Position numbers and translations under genes: made by a program
Shown here: piece by piece, positions 1 to 5,139 of the stretch
Numbering within the stretch: position 1 is the stretch's first letter
How the letters are laid out: every line of letters begins with the position of its first letter
The notes under the pieces: model-generated
The model's database searches: none
Seen by the model: the letters and a program-made list of their open reading frames with translations, nothing else
Told to the model about the DNA's origin: nothing
Source: Paludibacteraceae bacterium
GTDB taxonomy: Bacteria; Bacteroidota; Bacteroidia; Bacteroidales; Paludibacteraceae
Direction of reading: 5' to 3'
Assembly (NCBI GenBank): GCA_947471245.1
Contig: CANIXM010000175.1
Coordinates: forward strand, 1-5,139
DNA length: 5,139 nt

Positions 1-296
1 GACTGGTTGAGAACATGGCATGGTTTACCCCTGCTGAATTGCCAGAAAACAAGTACTATATTTTTGGAAAAGATGGAGGACTTAAACTAGCAGAAGAGCT
101 CGGTGTGCCATTGCTCGGGCAGCTGCCATTGGTTCAAAGCATCAGAGAAGGCGGAGATGCGGGCAAACCCATTGCTGCTGATGAAAATAGCCTCACAGGT
201 CAGGCTTTTAGAGACCTTGCAGTGAAAGTTGTAGAACGCGTGGACTTTCGAAATGCAAGTTTTGATGCCACCAAAAAGGTCGAAATGACGAGATAG
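1..296 (+). CDS. mrp: Mrp/ApbC-family Fe-S cluster carrier ATPase, C-terminal fragment
   Basis: This is the last 97 complete codons of a gene that begins before the window; the reading frame is open from base 3 (Leu-Val-Glu-Asn-Met) and ends at TAG 294-296. The opening LVENMAWF and the later PLLGQLPLVQSIREGGDAG with GKPI are characteristic of the C-terminal half of Mrp/ApbC/NBP35-type P-loop ATPases, which bind and transfer Fe-S clusters in the cytoplasm. The Walker A region and any N-terminal DUF59 (MIP18-like) domain would lie upstream and cannot be seen. The Met at 15-17 is internal to the conserved ENM motif and is not a start. In many Mrp proteins a CxxC pair follows the ENM motif; here that stretch reads FTPAELPENKYYIFG and the whole fragment has no cysteine. 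I recall this variant from other Bacteroidota Mrp proteins, so it is probably lineage-typical and not damage. Family assignment is firm; the exact cluster substrate is not known. Confidence 0.9.
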   Translation, partial: LVENMAWFTPAELPENKYYIFGKDGGLKLAEELGVPLLGQLPLVQSIREGGDAGKPIAADENSLTGQAFRDLAVKVVERVDFRNASFDATKKVEMTR

Positions 297-342
297 TTTT
301 TGATTGTGTCAAACATTTTTCATAATTCTCAGTATTTGCAAC

Positions 343-383
343 AAGCCACCTTTGTTTAAAACTTTGGTGGCTTTGCTATTTTT
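343..383 (+). terminator. Hairpin terminator after mrp
   Basis: A perfect 8-bp stem, AAGCCACC (343-350) with GGTGGCTT (366-373), encloses a 15-base loop. Part of the loop, GTTT/AAAC, can pair again. A five-T run follows at 379-383, five bases after the stem. The position 47 bases after the mrp stop fits an intrinsic terminator. The gap before the T-run makes it weaker than the terminator at 1988-2017. Confidence 0.7.
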
Positions 384-438
384 AATTAGGTCTATGTTGC
401 TCAATTACATCAGTAAACCTTCATTTTAGGCGCAATAA

Positions 439-471
439 TTAACAATTACACAAATAAAATTCGTATGTTTG
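439..471 (+). promoter_or_regulatory. Candidate Bacteroidota promoter for the OmpA-like gene
   Basis: TATGTTTG at 464-471 matches the Bacteroidota primary sigma factor -7 consensus TAnnTTTG exactly. The -33 region is weak: the best candidate is TTAAC at 439-443, at about the right distance, not a true TTTG. Transcription from here would start near 477 and give a leader of roughly 100 bases before the ATG at 577. A second, less convincing option lies closer: TTGACA at 520-525 followed by TATAAAACTTG from 539. Its spacing is wrong for sigma-70 and its -7 is imperfect. The choice between them is inference. Confidence 0.5.
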
Positions 472-536
472 CATTTTGAAAGATTATTGATGGCATGTCC
501 CATTATTTTATCCTTATTATTGACATTCAACTTACC

Positions 537-558
537 ACTATAAAACTTGAATTATAGT
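537..558. promoter_or_regulatory. Inverted repeat just upstream of the OmpA-like gene
   Basis: ACTATAA (537-543) and TTATAGT (552-558) form a perfect 7-bp inverted repeat around an 8-base centre, ending 18 bases before the start codon. If transcription begins at the upstream promoter, the RNA could form a weak AU-rich hairpin next to the ribosome landing site; alternatively it could be a protein-binding site. The AT-richness of the spacer makes a chance origin quite possible. Confidence 0.35.
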
Positions 559-576
559 AAAAAATGAAATGAACGT

Positions 577-1974
577 ATGAGAAAAATTACTTTTTGTTTG
601 ATTATCATTTTCTTGATTAACCTCAACTTATCCGCACAAAAGACCTTCACCAAAAAGGATGCAGAAATCAATGACACCATTAAAAAAGTAATAAGAGAGA
701 GCTCTCCAAGTGCCAATTTTTCGCACTGGTCAGGAGGAGTACATTTGGGAGGAAGTTATTTTAGATCTGGTCCTGGCATTTACTCCAAATACATCTACGG
801 GGGACCTATACATCCGATTAATATCTCAGGTTTATTTGTAGAATACACAGCCAATCCACTTTTCGGTGTGGGAGCTGAATACAGTTATATCTCCTATGGT
901 AGGGATTATGATTTGTTTGGCACGGGTGTCAAAACAGGCACTTTCTTGGGTGAAACACAGGATGCTATCGTGTTTATGTCCACCAATCTATCCAATCTTT
1001 TTAACCCCCAACGTCCACTTTATAACCGTGTTTTTAATACCTATTTCGATTTTGGAGTTGGACTCGGTTTTTACAATTACAAATTCGAACAAGCTCCCAA
1101 TGCTGCTTATGAGGGTGTTTCTCCGATGTCAAAAATGGGATTCCGATTTGAGTATTCACTTTCCAGAAAAGTGTCGCTGAACTTCGAAGCGCAATACCGT
1201 TTTTACGACCGCAGTGACTTGGGTGGAAACACCTATTCCACACACTGTGACGCGCTGGCAGTGACATTGGGATTGAGACGTAAATTCAATGCCACAGGTG
1301 GCAAGAGACATGTTAGAAACATTACACTCAAAGAGTATTACCCCAAGCCAATCCCTGAAAAGGATACCACATTGTATCAAAAAATGCAAACATTACAAGA
1401 TAAAAACATAGCCTACCAGCAAGAGGTGAATTCAAAATTGAAAGAATTGATTCAAGAAAATGAGGAACTTAAAACCAGAATGGAGAAATTGAGGGAAGAT
1501 GCTAAGGCACAAACTCAAACTCAAGTTTTAGACCAAAACATCAATTCAGCAAACGAGACCCTTGCCTTGAAGTCTAAGCTCGAAAAATTGGAGGCCGACC
1601 TAAAAGCTTTGTCATTGAAAGAAGGTGAAGCAAGAGTAAATGCATCGTTTGATAATATTGAGTTCGAAACAGGTTCCAATAAAATTCAGAAAAAATCGCT
1701 TGCTACATTAGATCAAATTGCAACGATATTAAAATCGAATTCGGCATGGACAAAACTCAATGTTTACGGACATACCGACAATAAAGGTAAACCATCAATA
1801 AATGAAAGACTGTCTCTTTCTAGAGCAAATGCAGTGAAGAACTACTTGACCTCAAAAGGGCTTGAGATAAATATCTACACAGCCGGCTTTGGTCAGTCCA
1901 AACCCCTTGCACCAAATACCACAGCCTCAGGGCGTAAAAAGAACCGTCGCGTGGAGTTTGAAATTACAAAGTAG
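577..1974 (+). CDS. Outer-membrane beta-barrel protein with coiled coil and OmpA peptidoglycan-binding domain
   Basis: A 465-residue exported protein predicted to tie the outer membrane to the cell wall. Residues 1-20 form a signal peptide (basic MRK, hydrophobic FCLIIIFLINL, likely cleavage LSA|Q). Residues about 50-237 alternate aromatic/polar residues with glycines (GGVHLGGSYF, FVEYTANPLFGVGAEYSY, FDFGVGLGFYNY, LGLRRKF), as expected of beta-barrel strands. Residues about 264-350 are rich in Lys, Glu, Gln and Leu in heptads and should be a coiled coil. Residues about 355-465 are an OmpA-like domain: GHTD ends at D401, then NERLSLSRA with R416, and GFGQSKPLAPN and KNRRVEFEI. D401 and R416 lie 15 residues apart, the spacing of the diaminopimelate-binding Asp and Arg in E. 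coli OmpA. Start chosen because it gives a proper signal peptide; there is no Shine-Dalgarno, normal for Bacteroidota. An in-frame-unrelated ATG-AAA-TGA (564-572) precedes it. Single gene with its own terminator. The C-terminal domain is certain; the barrel's exact family is not. Confidence 0.93.
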   Translation: MRKITFCLIIIFLINLNLSAQKTFTKKDAEINDTIKKVIRESSPSANFSHWSGGVHLGGSYFRSGPGIYSKYIYGGPIHPINISGLFVEYTANPLFGVGAEYSYISYGRDYDLFGTGVKTGTFLGETQDAIVFMSTNLSNLFNPQRPLYNRVFNTYFDFGVGLGFYNYKFEQAPNAAYEGVSPMSKMGFRFEYSLSRKVSLNFEAQYRFYDRSDLGGNTYSTHCDALAVTLGLRRKFNATGGKRHVRNITLKEYYPKPIPEKDTTLYQKMQTLQDKNIAYQQEVNSKLKELIQENEELKTRMEKLREDAKAQTQTQVLDQNINSANETLALKSKLEKLEADLKALSLKEGEARVNASFDNIEFETGSNKIQKKSLATLDQIATILKSNSAWTKLNVYGHTDNKGKPSINERLSLSRANAVKNYLTSKGLEINIYTAGFGQSKPLAPNTTASGRKKNRRVEFEITK

Positions 1975-1987
1975 GAAGTGCCAAATT

Positions 1988-2017
1988 GTTGTATTGTACG
2001 TCAATACAACTATTTTT
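1988..2017 (+). terminator. Intrinsic terminator after the OmpA-like gene
   Basis: GTTGTATTG (1988-1996) pairs perfectly with CAATACAAC (2002-2010) as a 9-bp stem with a five-base loop (TACGT), followed immediately by TATTTTT (2011-2017). It lies 13 bases after the stop codon at 1972-1974. On the minus strand the stem is followed only by AATTTGG, so it is likely to work mainly on plus-strand transcripts. Confidence 0.85.
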
Positions 2018-2106
2018 ACTCCTATCCACACAATTCAAATACCTGCTCCGAAGAGTTTGTCTAACTAATATGGAGGCCCTAATTAGATCTAGATTTTTCA
2101 CTGTCA

Positions 2107-2135
2107 ACTTGCAACTCAATTAGTGAGATGCAAGT
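2107..2135 (-). other. Hairpin spanning the pepD stop codon
   Basis: ACTTGCA (2107-2113) pairs with TGCAAGT (2129-2135). Inside this, after one A/A mismatch, CTCA (2115-2118) pairs with TGAG (2124-2127) around a five-base loop. The pepD stop codon (complement of 2120-2122) lies in the loop. In the pepD transcript the hairpin is followed by TTGACAGTGAAAAA, with no U-run, so it is not a classical intrinsic terminator. It may protect the mRNA 3' end or do nothing. No other convincing pepD terminator was found in 2018-2106. Confidence 0.4.
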
Positions 2136-3589
2136 GGGATGTGCTTTAGAATCTCGACTAATAATTCCCAAAATTTACTTACTGATGTTATCTCCACTTT
2201 CTCATCCGGCGAGTGAGGGTATCGGATGGTAGGTCCGAATGAAATCATGTCCAGTTTCGGATAGTTTTTCCCAATGATTCCACATTCCAGACCTGCGTGT
2301 ATAATCATCTCCTTTGGTGAGTTGCCAAAGGTTGATTCATAAATCGAACTCATCGTTTTCAGTATCTCCGAGTCCAAATTGGGACTCCAGCCTGGGTAAC
2401 CACCTATTAAATCTACTTTTGCACCTGCCATCGAAAAAATGCTTTCAATCATCGATGCAAGTTCGTCTTTTCGAGACTCAAAGGAACTTCTTATCAAACA
2501 GCGTATTACTATCGATTCTCCATTCGAATTGATGATAGCCAGGTTGTTAGACGTTTCGACCACCGATGGCATTTTGTCCAAAAACCTGAAAACGCCATTC
2601 GGGCAAGCAGTAATACTGTTAATCAAATCATCTTGAATTTGTTCAGGCATCAAGCCATTAGGTAGCTCTATTTGCTCAATATCTATACGAATGTTGTTTT
2701 CAGTATGCTGATATTCCTCTTGAAATAGCTCGTTGCAATAGGATACAAACTCTATCATGTCATCCATGCTATCTTCGGGGATGGTTATCACAGCGAATGC
2801 TTCGCGTGGTATCGCATTTCGCAAACTGCCTCCGTTGATGCTTGCCAACCTAGCCTCATATTCTTTTACGGCTTCTTTTAGAAAACGAAACATCAGTTTA
2901 TTGGCATTCGCTCGCTGTAGGTGAATGTCCACCCCTGAGTGTCCTCCTTTCAATCCGGTCAATGATATTTTCAATGCCACATCACCAGCAGGAATGGGCT
3001 CTTCTTTGTAGCGAAAACAAATATCAGCATCCAATCCACCCGCACAGCCAACGTACAATTCACCTTCATCCTCCGAGTCCAGATTCATCAATATTTCACC
3101 TTTTAGTAAATTGGGTTGTAAACCAAAGGCGCCGTGCATACCAGTTTCCTCGTCGGCAGTGATGAGTACTTCCAATGCAGGGTGTGCTATGTCAGTTGAT
3201 TCCAATAGCGTCATTGCAGCTGCCAGTCCAATGCCATTGTCTGCTCCTAATGTGGTGTTGGTGGCCTTCACCCAGCCATCCACCACTTGAGTACAAATTG
3301 GATCGGTGTCAAAATTGTGTTCTATGTTCGAGTTCTTCTGTGGTACCATGTCCATGTGGGCTTGCAGAATAACCGTCTTTTTGTTTTCAAGTCCCTTCGT
3401 GGCGGGCTTTTTGATAATCACATTTCCTGCATCATCCACCATCGTTTCTAGATGTAGTGTGGTGCCAAACTCCTTCAAAAATGAAGTTATCAGATCTCTT
3501 TTGCCCGACGGGCGCGGTATTTGAGTTAGCGAATAAAAGTTTCTCCAAAGAGGTTTTGGCTCTATGTCCAATATGTTTGTAGGGTTCAT
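2120..3589 (-). CDS. pepD: Cytosol non-specific dipeptidase / aminoacyl-histidine dipeptidase (peptidase M20C)
   Basis: A 489-residue cytoplasmic zinc peptidase that should hydrolyse dipeptides, including Xaa-His such as carnosine, for amino-acid recycling. All hallmark M20C motifs are present: HMDMVPQ (metal ligand H78, catalytic-site D80), GADNGIG (bridging D117), ADEETG (general base E147, metal ligand E148), LNLDSED (D171), GGHSGVD (H217, of the kind that reaches the partner active site in M20 dimers), and near the end HAGLECG and PHSPDE (H459, last metal ligand). These numbers sit at a constant offset of two from the Vibrio PepD residues as I remember them (H80, D82, D119, E149, E150, D173, H461), so the enzyme should be intact. 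Length is typical for the family and there is no signal peptide. The start at 3589 is preceded by an AT-rich leader without a Shine-Dalgarno. It is convergent with the OmpA-like gene and divergent from the CoA-transferase gene, so it is probably monocistronic. Substrate range is inferred from family. Confidence 0.96.
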   Translation of the reverse strand: MNPTNILDIEPKPLWRNFYSLTQIPRPSGKRDLITSFLKEFGTTLHLETMVDDAGNVIIKKPATKGLENKKTVILQAHMDMVPQKNSNIEHNFDTDPICTQVVDGWVKATNTTLGADNGIGLAAAMTLLESTDIAHPALEVLITADEETGMHGAFGLQPNLLKGEILMNLDSEDEGELYVGCAGGLDADICFRYKEEPIPAGDVALKISLTGLKGGHSGVDIHLQRANANKLMFRFLKEAVKEYEARLASINGGSLRNAIPREAFAVITIPEDSMDDMIEFVSYCNELFQEEYQHTENNIRIDIEQIELPNGLMPEQIQDDLINSITACPNGVFRFLDKMPSVVETSNNLAIINSNGESIVIRCLIRSSFESRKDELASMIESIFSMAGAKVDLIGGYPGWSPNLDSEILKTMSSIYESTFGNSPKEMIIHAGLECGIIGKNYPKLDMISFGPTIRYPHSPDEKVEITSVSKFWELLVEILKHIPLASH

Positions 3590-3615
3590 GCTTGAGTTTT
3601 TTTATGATTCAGATA

Positions 3616-3623
3616 CAAATATC
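3616..3623 (-). promoter_or_regulatory. Weak candidate -7 element for pepD
   Basis: On the minus strand this reads GATATTTG, one mismatch from the Bacteroidota -7 consensus TAnnTTTG. It lies 26 bases upstream of the pepD ATG, giving a leader of about 20 bases. No TTTG is visible at the expected -33 distance; the nearest TTG on that strand is more than 30 bases upstream. Position is plausible, sequence support is weak. Confidence 0.3.
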
Positions 3624-3689
3624 AGCATTTTTTGCTAATAATTCATCTTTGGTCAATCGAAGTTTTCAGTTAGCTAGTGACTATCTTAG

Positions 3690-3727
3690 CTTTGTGAAAC
3701 TTTGTGTAAACTCTGAGTAACTCTGTG
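3690..3727. repeat. Four phased CTTTGTG/CTCTGTG heptamers
   Basis: Four related heptamers occur in direct orientation: CTTTGTG (3690-3696), CTTTGTG (3700-3706), CTCTGAG (3711-3717) and CTCTGTG (3721-3727). They are separated by AAA, TAAA and TAA. The start-to-start steps of 10, 11 and 10 bases match one DNA helical turn, so all units face the same side. Similar CTCTGTG-rich (reverse CACAGAG) intergenic stretches are, from memory, common in Bacteroidota genomes and have no settled function. The first unit overlaps TAGCTTTG (3687-3694), a match to the -7 promoter consensus, but nothing coding follows closely. Confidence 0.6.
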
Positions 3728-3902
3728 ACATAGTAATAGAGCTTCCTAACTATTTCTAAGCTTTTCCACCTAATCTCTTCTTTCCCTAGTTTTTTGAGTG
3801 CATCGTACTCATTATTTTATTAAATAATACACGAGCAGGTTAATTACAGATTTTTTTCTTTAATTGATAGGTCTTCAAGAAAAGAATTAGAAAAAAAAGC
3901 AC

Positions 3903-3910
3903 TAATTTTG
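3903..3910 (+). promoter_or_regulatory. Candidate -7 promoter element of the CoA-transferase gene
   Basis: TAATTTTG matches the Bacteroidota -7 consensus TAnnTTTG exactly. It predicts a start near 3916 and a leader of about 43 bases. No TTTG is present at the usual -33 distance; that region is a purine-rich run (3877-3898). A promoter with a poor -33 box may need an activator or be modest in strength, which is inference. Confidence 0.55.
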
Positions 3911-3933
3911 TACACTTAATTTACAGGTGTACA
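3909..3933. promoter_or_regulatory. Inverted repeat (possible operator) over the CoA-transferase promoter
   Basis: TGTACAC (3909-3915) and GTGTACA (3927-3933) form a perfect 7-bp inverted repeat around an 11-base centre. The left arm overlaps the last two bases of the -7 element and reaches the predicted start site; the right arm lies in the early transcribed region. Because the left arm would be largely absent from the transcript, a DNA site for a dimeric repressor is more likely than an RNA hairpin. The regulator is not identifiable from this window. Confidence 0.5.
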
Positions 3934-3958
3934 TTTAGTAACTATAATTCACACAATA

Positions 3959-5139
3959 ATGGAGAAAACATTTAAATTTATGACTGCCCAAGAGGCAGCA
4001 AGTTACGTTAATAATGGTGATGTGGTTGGTTTCAGTGGTTTTACCCCAGCCGGCTCTCCTAAAGAAGTTTCAACAGCTATTGCACAACGTGCAGAAGCAT
4101 TTCATGCCGAAGGGAAGCCTTTTAAAATAGGTATGTACACAGGTGCATCTACTGGCGATTCGTTGGATGGAGCACTGGCTCGTGCTAATGCCATTTTGTT
4201 CCGTACTCCATATCAATCTAACAAAGATTTGAGAAATGCTCTCAATGCTGAAAAAGCTCCTTATTTTGATATGCACTTGTCGGTTTTGGCACAAGAACTT
4301 CGTTATGGTTTTATGCCCAAGCCAAAATTTGCTATCATCGAAGTGTGTGATGTAACACCTAACGGGGAATTGGTGTTGACTGCTGGTGTGGGTATTTCTC
4401 CTACCATCTGCACCATTGCTGATCACATTATTCTTGAGTTAAACGAAAATCATCCGAAAGAACTAAGAGGTTTTCATGATATTTACGAACCGTTAGATCC
4501 TCCTTTTCGCAAGGAATTTCCCATCTACAAACCTTCTGATAGAATAGGATCACCAGTTGTAAAGGTTGACCCTTCCAAAATTTTGGGTATCGTGAGAACG
4601 AATCGTCCAGACGAAGTGGGCGGATTCACTCCAACGGATGAGGTGACTGACAATATCGGCAAAAACGTGGCTGCATTCTTGGCAAATGAACTTAAAATTG
4701 GTCGCGTGCCATCTAGTTTCTTGCCCATACAGTCAGGTGTAGGTAATATTGCCAATGCGGTGATGGCATCATTGGGAGCTAATCCTGATATCCCGCCTTT
4801 CCAAATGTACACTGAGGTAATTCAAGATTCGGTGATTGAATTGATTAATAATGGGCACATTACTTTCGCAAGTGGATGTTCGCTTACTGTTTCTAATCCA
4901 GTGTTGGAAGGCATTTACCAAAATATTGAGTTTTTCCGTGATAAATTGGTGTTACGTCCGCAAGAAATTTCGAATAATCCAGAAATTGCACGCCGTTTGG
5001 GATTGATTACCATCAACACTGCGCTTGAAGCTGATATCTATGGTAATGTTAACAGTACTCACGTGATGGGATCGAAGATGATGAATGGTATCGGTGGTGC
5101 AGGTGATTTTACTCGTAATGCTTATATTTCTATTTTCAC
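3959..5139 (+). CDS. Acetyl-CoA hydrolase / succinate:acetate CoA-transferase, N-terminal 393 residues
   Basis: A gene open to the window end; 393 complete codons are visible of about 500 expected. The family (AarC/Cat1/Ach1) moves CoA between acetate and succinate or hydrolyses acetyl-CoA, linking acetate to the TCA cycle in the cytoplasm. Recognisable features are GFTPAGSPKEV near residues 27-37, AGVGISPTICTIADHIILE at 142-160, QSGVGNIANAVMASLG at 258-273, YTEVIQD with candidate catalytic Glu286, FASGCSLT at 303-310, and GIGGAGDFTRNA at 377-388. Glu286 and Gly380 lie at a constant offset of eight from the catalytic Glu294 and oxyanion-hole Gly388 of Acetobacter AarC as I remember them. The ATG at 3959 was chosen because the protein then starts at the usual family position; no Shine-Dalgarno is present. 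There is no signal peptide. Divergent from pepD, probably controlled by the promoter and inverted repeat just upstream. Hydrolase versus transferase, and which acids are used, cannot be settled here; close relatives include butyrate- and propionate-handling enzymes. Confidence 0.93.
   Translation, partial: MEKTFKFMTAQEAASYVNNGDVVGFSGFTPAGSPKEVSTAIAQRAEAFHAEGKPFKIGMYTGASTGDSLDGALARANAILFRTPYQSNKDLRNALNAEKAPYFDMHLSVLAQELRYGFMPKPKFAIIEVCDVTPNGELVLTAGVGISPTICTIADHIILELNENHPKELRGFHDIYEPLDPPFRKEFPIYKPSDRIGSPVVKVDPSKILGIVRTNRPDEVGGFTPTDEVTDNIGKNVAAFLANELKIGRVPSSFLPIQSGVGNIANAVMASLGANPDIPPFQMYTEVIQDSVIELINNGHITFASGCSLTVSNPVLEGIYQNIEFFRDKLVLRPQEISNNPEIARRLGLITINTALEADIYGNVNSTHVMGSKMMNGIGGAGDFTRNAYISIF

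Larger units (their letters stand above)
3590..3958. other. Divergent intergenic region between pepD and the CoA-transferase gene
   Basis: This 369-base gap contains no plausible coding sequence; there is no ATG-started plus-strand frame between 3661 and 3958. It is strongly AT-rich, with long T- and A-runs (for example 3851-3857 and 3891-3898). Apart from the separately listed promoters, inverted repeat and heptamer array, it holds one modest hairpin at 3795-3811 (TGAGTGC with GTACTCA, one G/T pair, three-base loop) followed by TTATTTTATT. That hairpin could end a short plus-strand transcript but serves no visible gene. I see no tRNA or recognisable riboswitch here. Confidence 0.6.

Noticed and set aside
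520..544. TTGACA followed by TATAAA as a sigma-70-like promoter before the OmpA-like gene
   Set aside because: The spacer is only 13 bases, too short for a sigma-70 promoter, and the host appears to use the Bacteroidota -33/-7 type. Kept only as an alternative remark.
866..1389. Open frames on both strands inside the OmpA-like gene
   Set aside because: They overlap the beta-barrel coding region, are short, and have compositions unlike real proteins; the main frame has a signal peptide and a conserved C-terminal domain.
2071..2096. Overlapping palindromes CTAATTAG and TAGATCTA between the convergent genes
   Set aside because: Short, AT-rich palindromes with no duplicated flanks or partner copy; too likely by chance to call a site.
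2314..3524. Several 65-72 codon plus-strand open frames inside pepD
   Set aside because: Shadows of the minus-strand pepD frame, which carries every M20C active-site motif.
4132..4144. TGTACACAGGTGC inside the CoA-transferase gene, resembling the upstream inverted-repeat arms
   Set aside because: Only one arm matches, and the bases are explained by codons for Met-Tyr-Thr-Gly-Ala in a normal coding context.
4070..4426. 118-codon minus-strand open frame, and a further 95-codon one at 4525-4812
   Set aside because: Both lie entirely inside the CoA-transferase gene on the opposite strand. Their translations show no recognisable family features, whereas the plus-strand frame is continuous and carries conserved motifs.

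Overview
The window looks like ordinary chromosomal DNA from a member of the Bacteroidota (Bacteroidetes), possibly a Cytophagales-like lineage; the genus cannot be told from the sequence. The evidence is as follows. All intact genes lack Shine-Dalgarno sequences and have A/T-rich leaders. Perfect matches to the Bacteroidota -7 promoter element TAnnTTTG precede two genes. The Mrp, OmpA-type and PepD proteins resemble Bacteroidota versions. DNA is moderately AT-rich, and intergenic DNA is more so.

Layout from left to right. Bases 1-296 hold the 3' end of an Mrp/ApbC-family P-loop ATPase gene (plus strand), followed by a hairpin terminator at 343-383. A 280-base spacer follows, with a -7 promoter match and a small inverted repeat just before the next gene. 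Bases 577-1974 encode an exported outer-membrane protein: signal peptide, predicted beta-barrel, coiled-coil spacer and C-terminal OmpA peptidoglycan-binding domain. A strong intrinsic terminator follows at 1988-2017. Bases 2120-3589 (minus strand, convergent) encode an M20-family cytosol non-specific dipeptidase (PepD) with its full set of metal and catalytic residues. A 369-base divergent intergenic region (3590-3958) holds four helically phased CTTTGTG/CTCTGTG heptamers and a promoter overlapped by a perfect 7-bp inverted repeat. Bases 3959-5139 are the start of an acetyl-CoA hydrolase / succinate:acetate CoA-transferase gene, cut by the window end about 100 residues before its expected C-terminus.

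The genes do not form an operon. Each looks like a separate transcription unit, with its own terminator or promoter signals and mixed strands. The functions are housekeeping: Fe-S cluster handling, cell-envelope anchoring, peptide turnover, and acetate/acyl-CoA metabolism. I found no mobile element, CRISPR array, tRNA or rRNA, and no convincing undescribed multi-gene system. The most interesting material is non-coding: the inverted repeat over the CoA-transferase promoter and the phased heptamer array between pepD and that gene.
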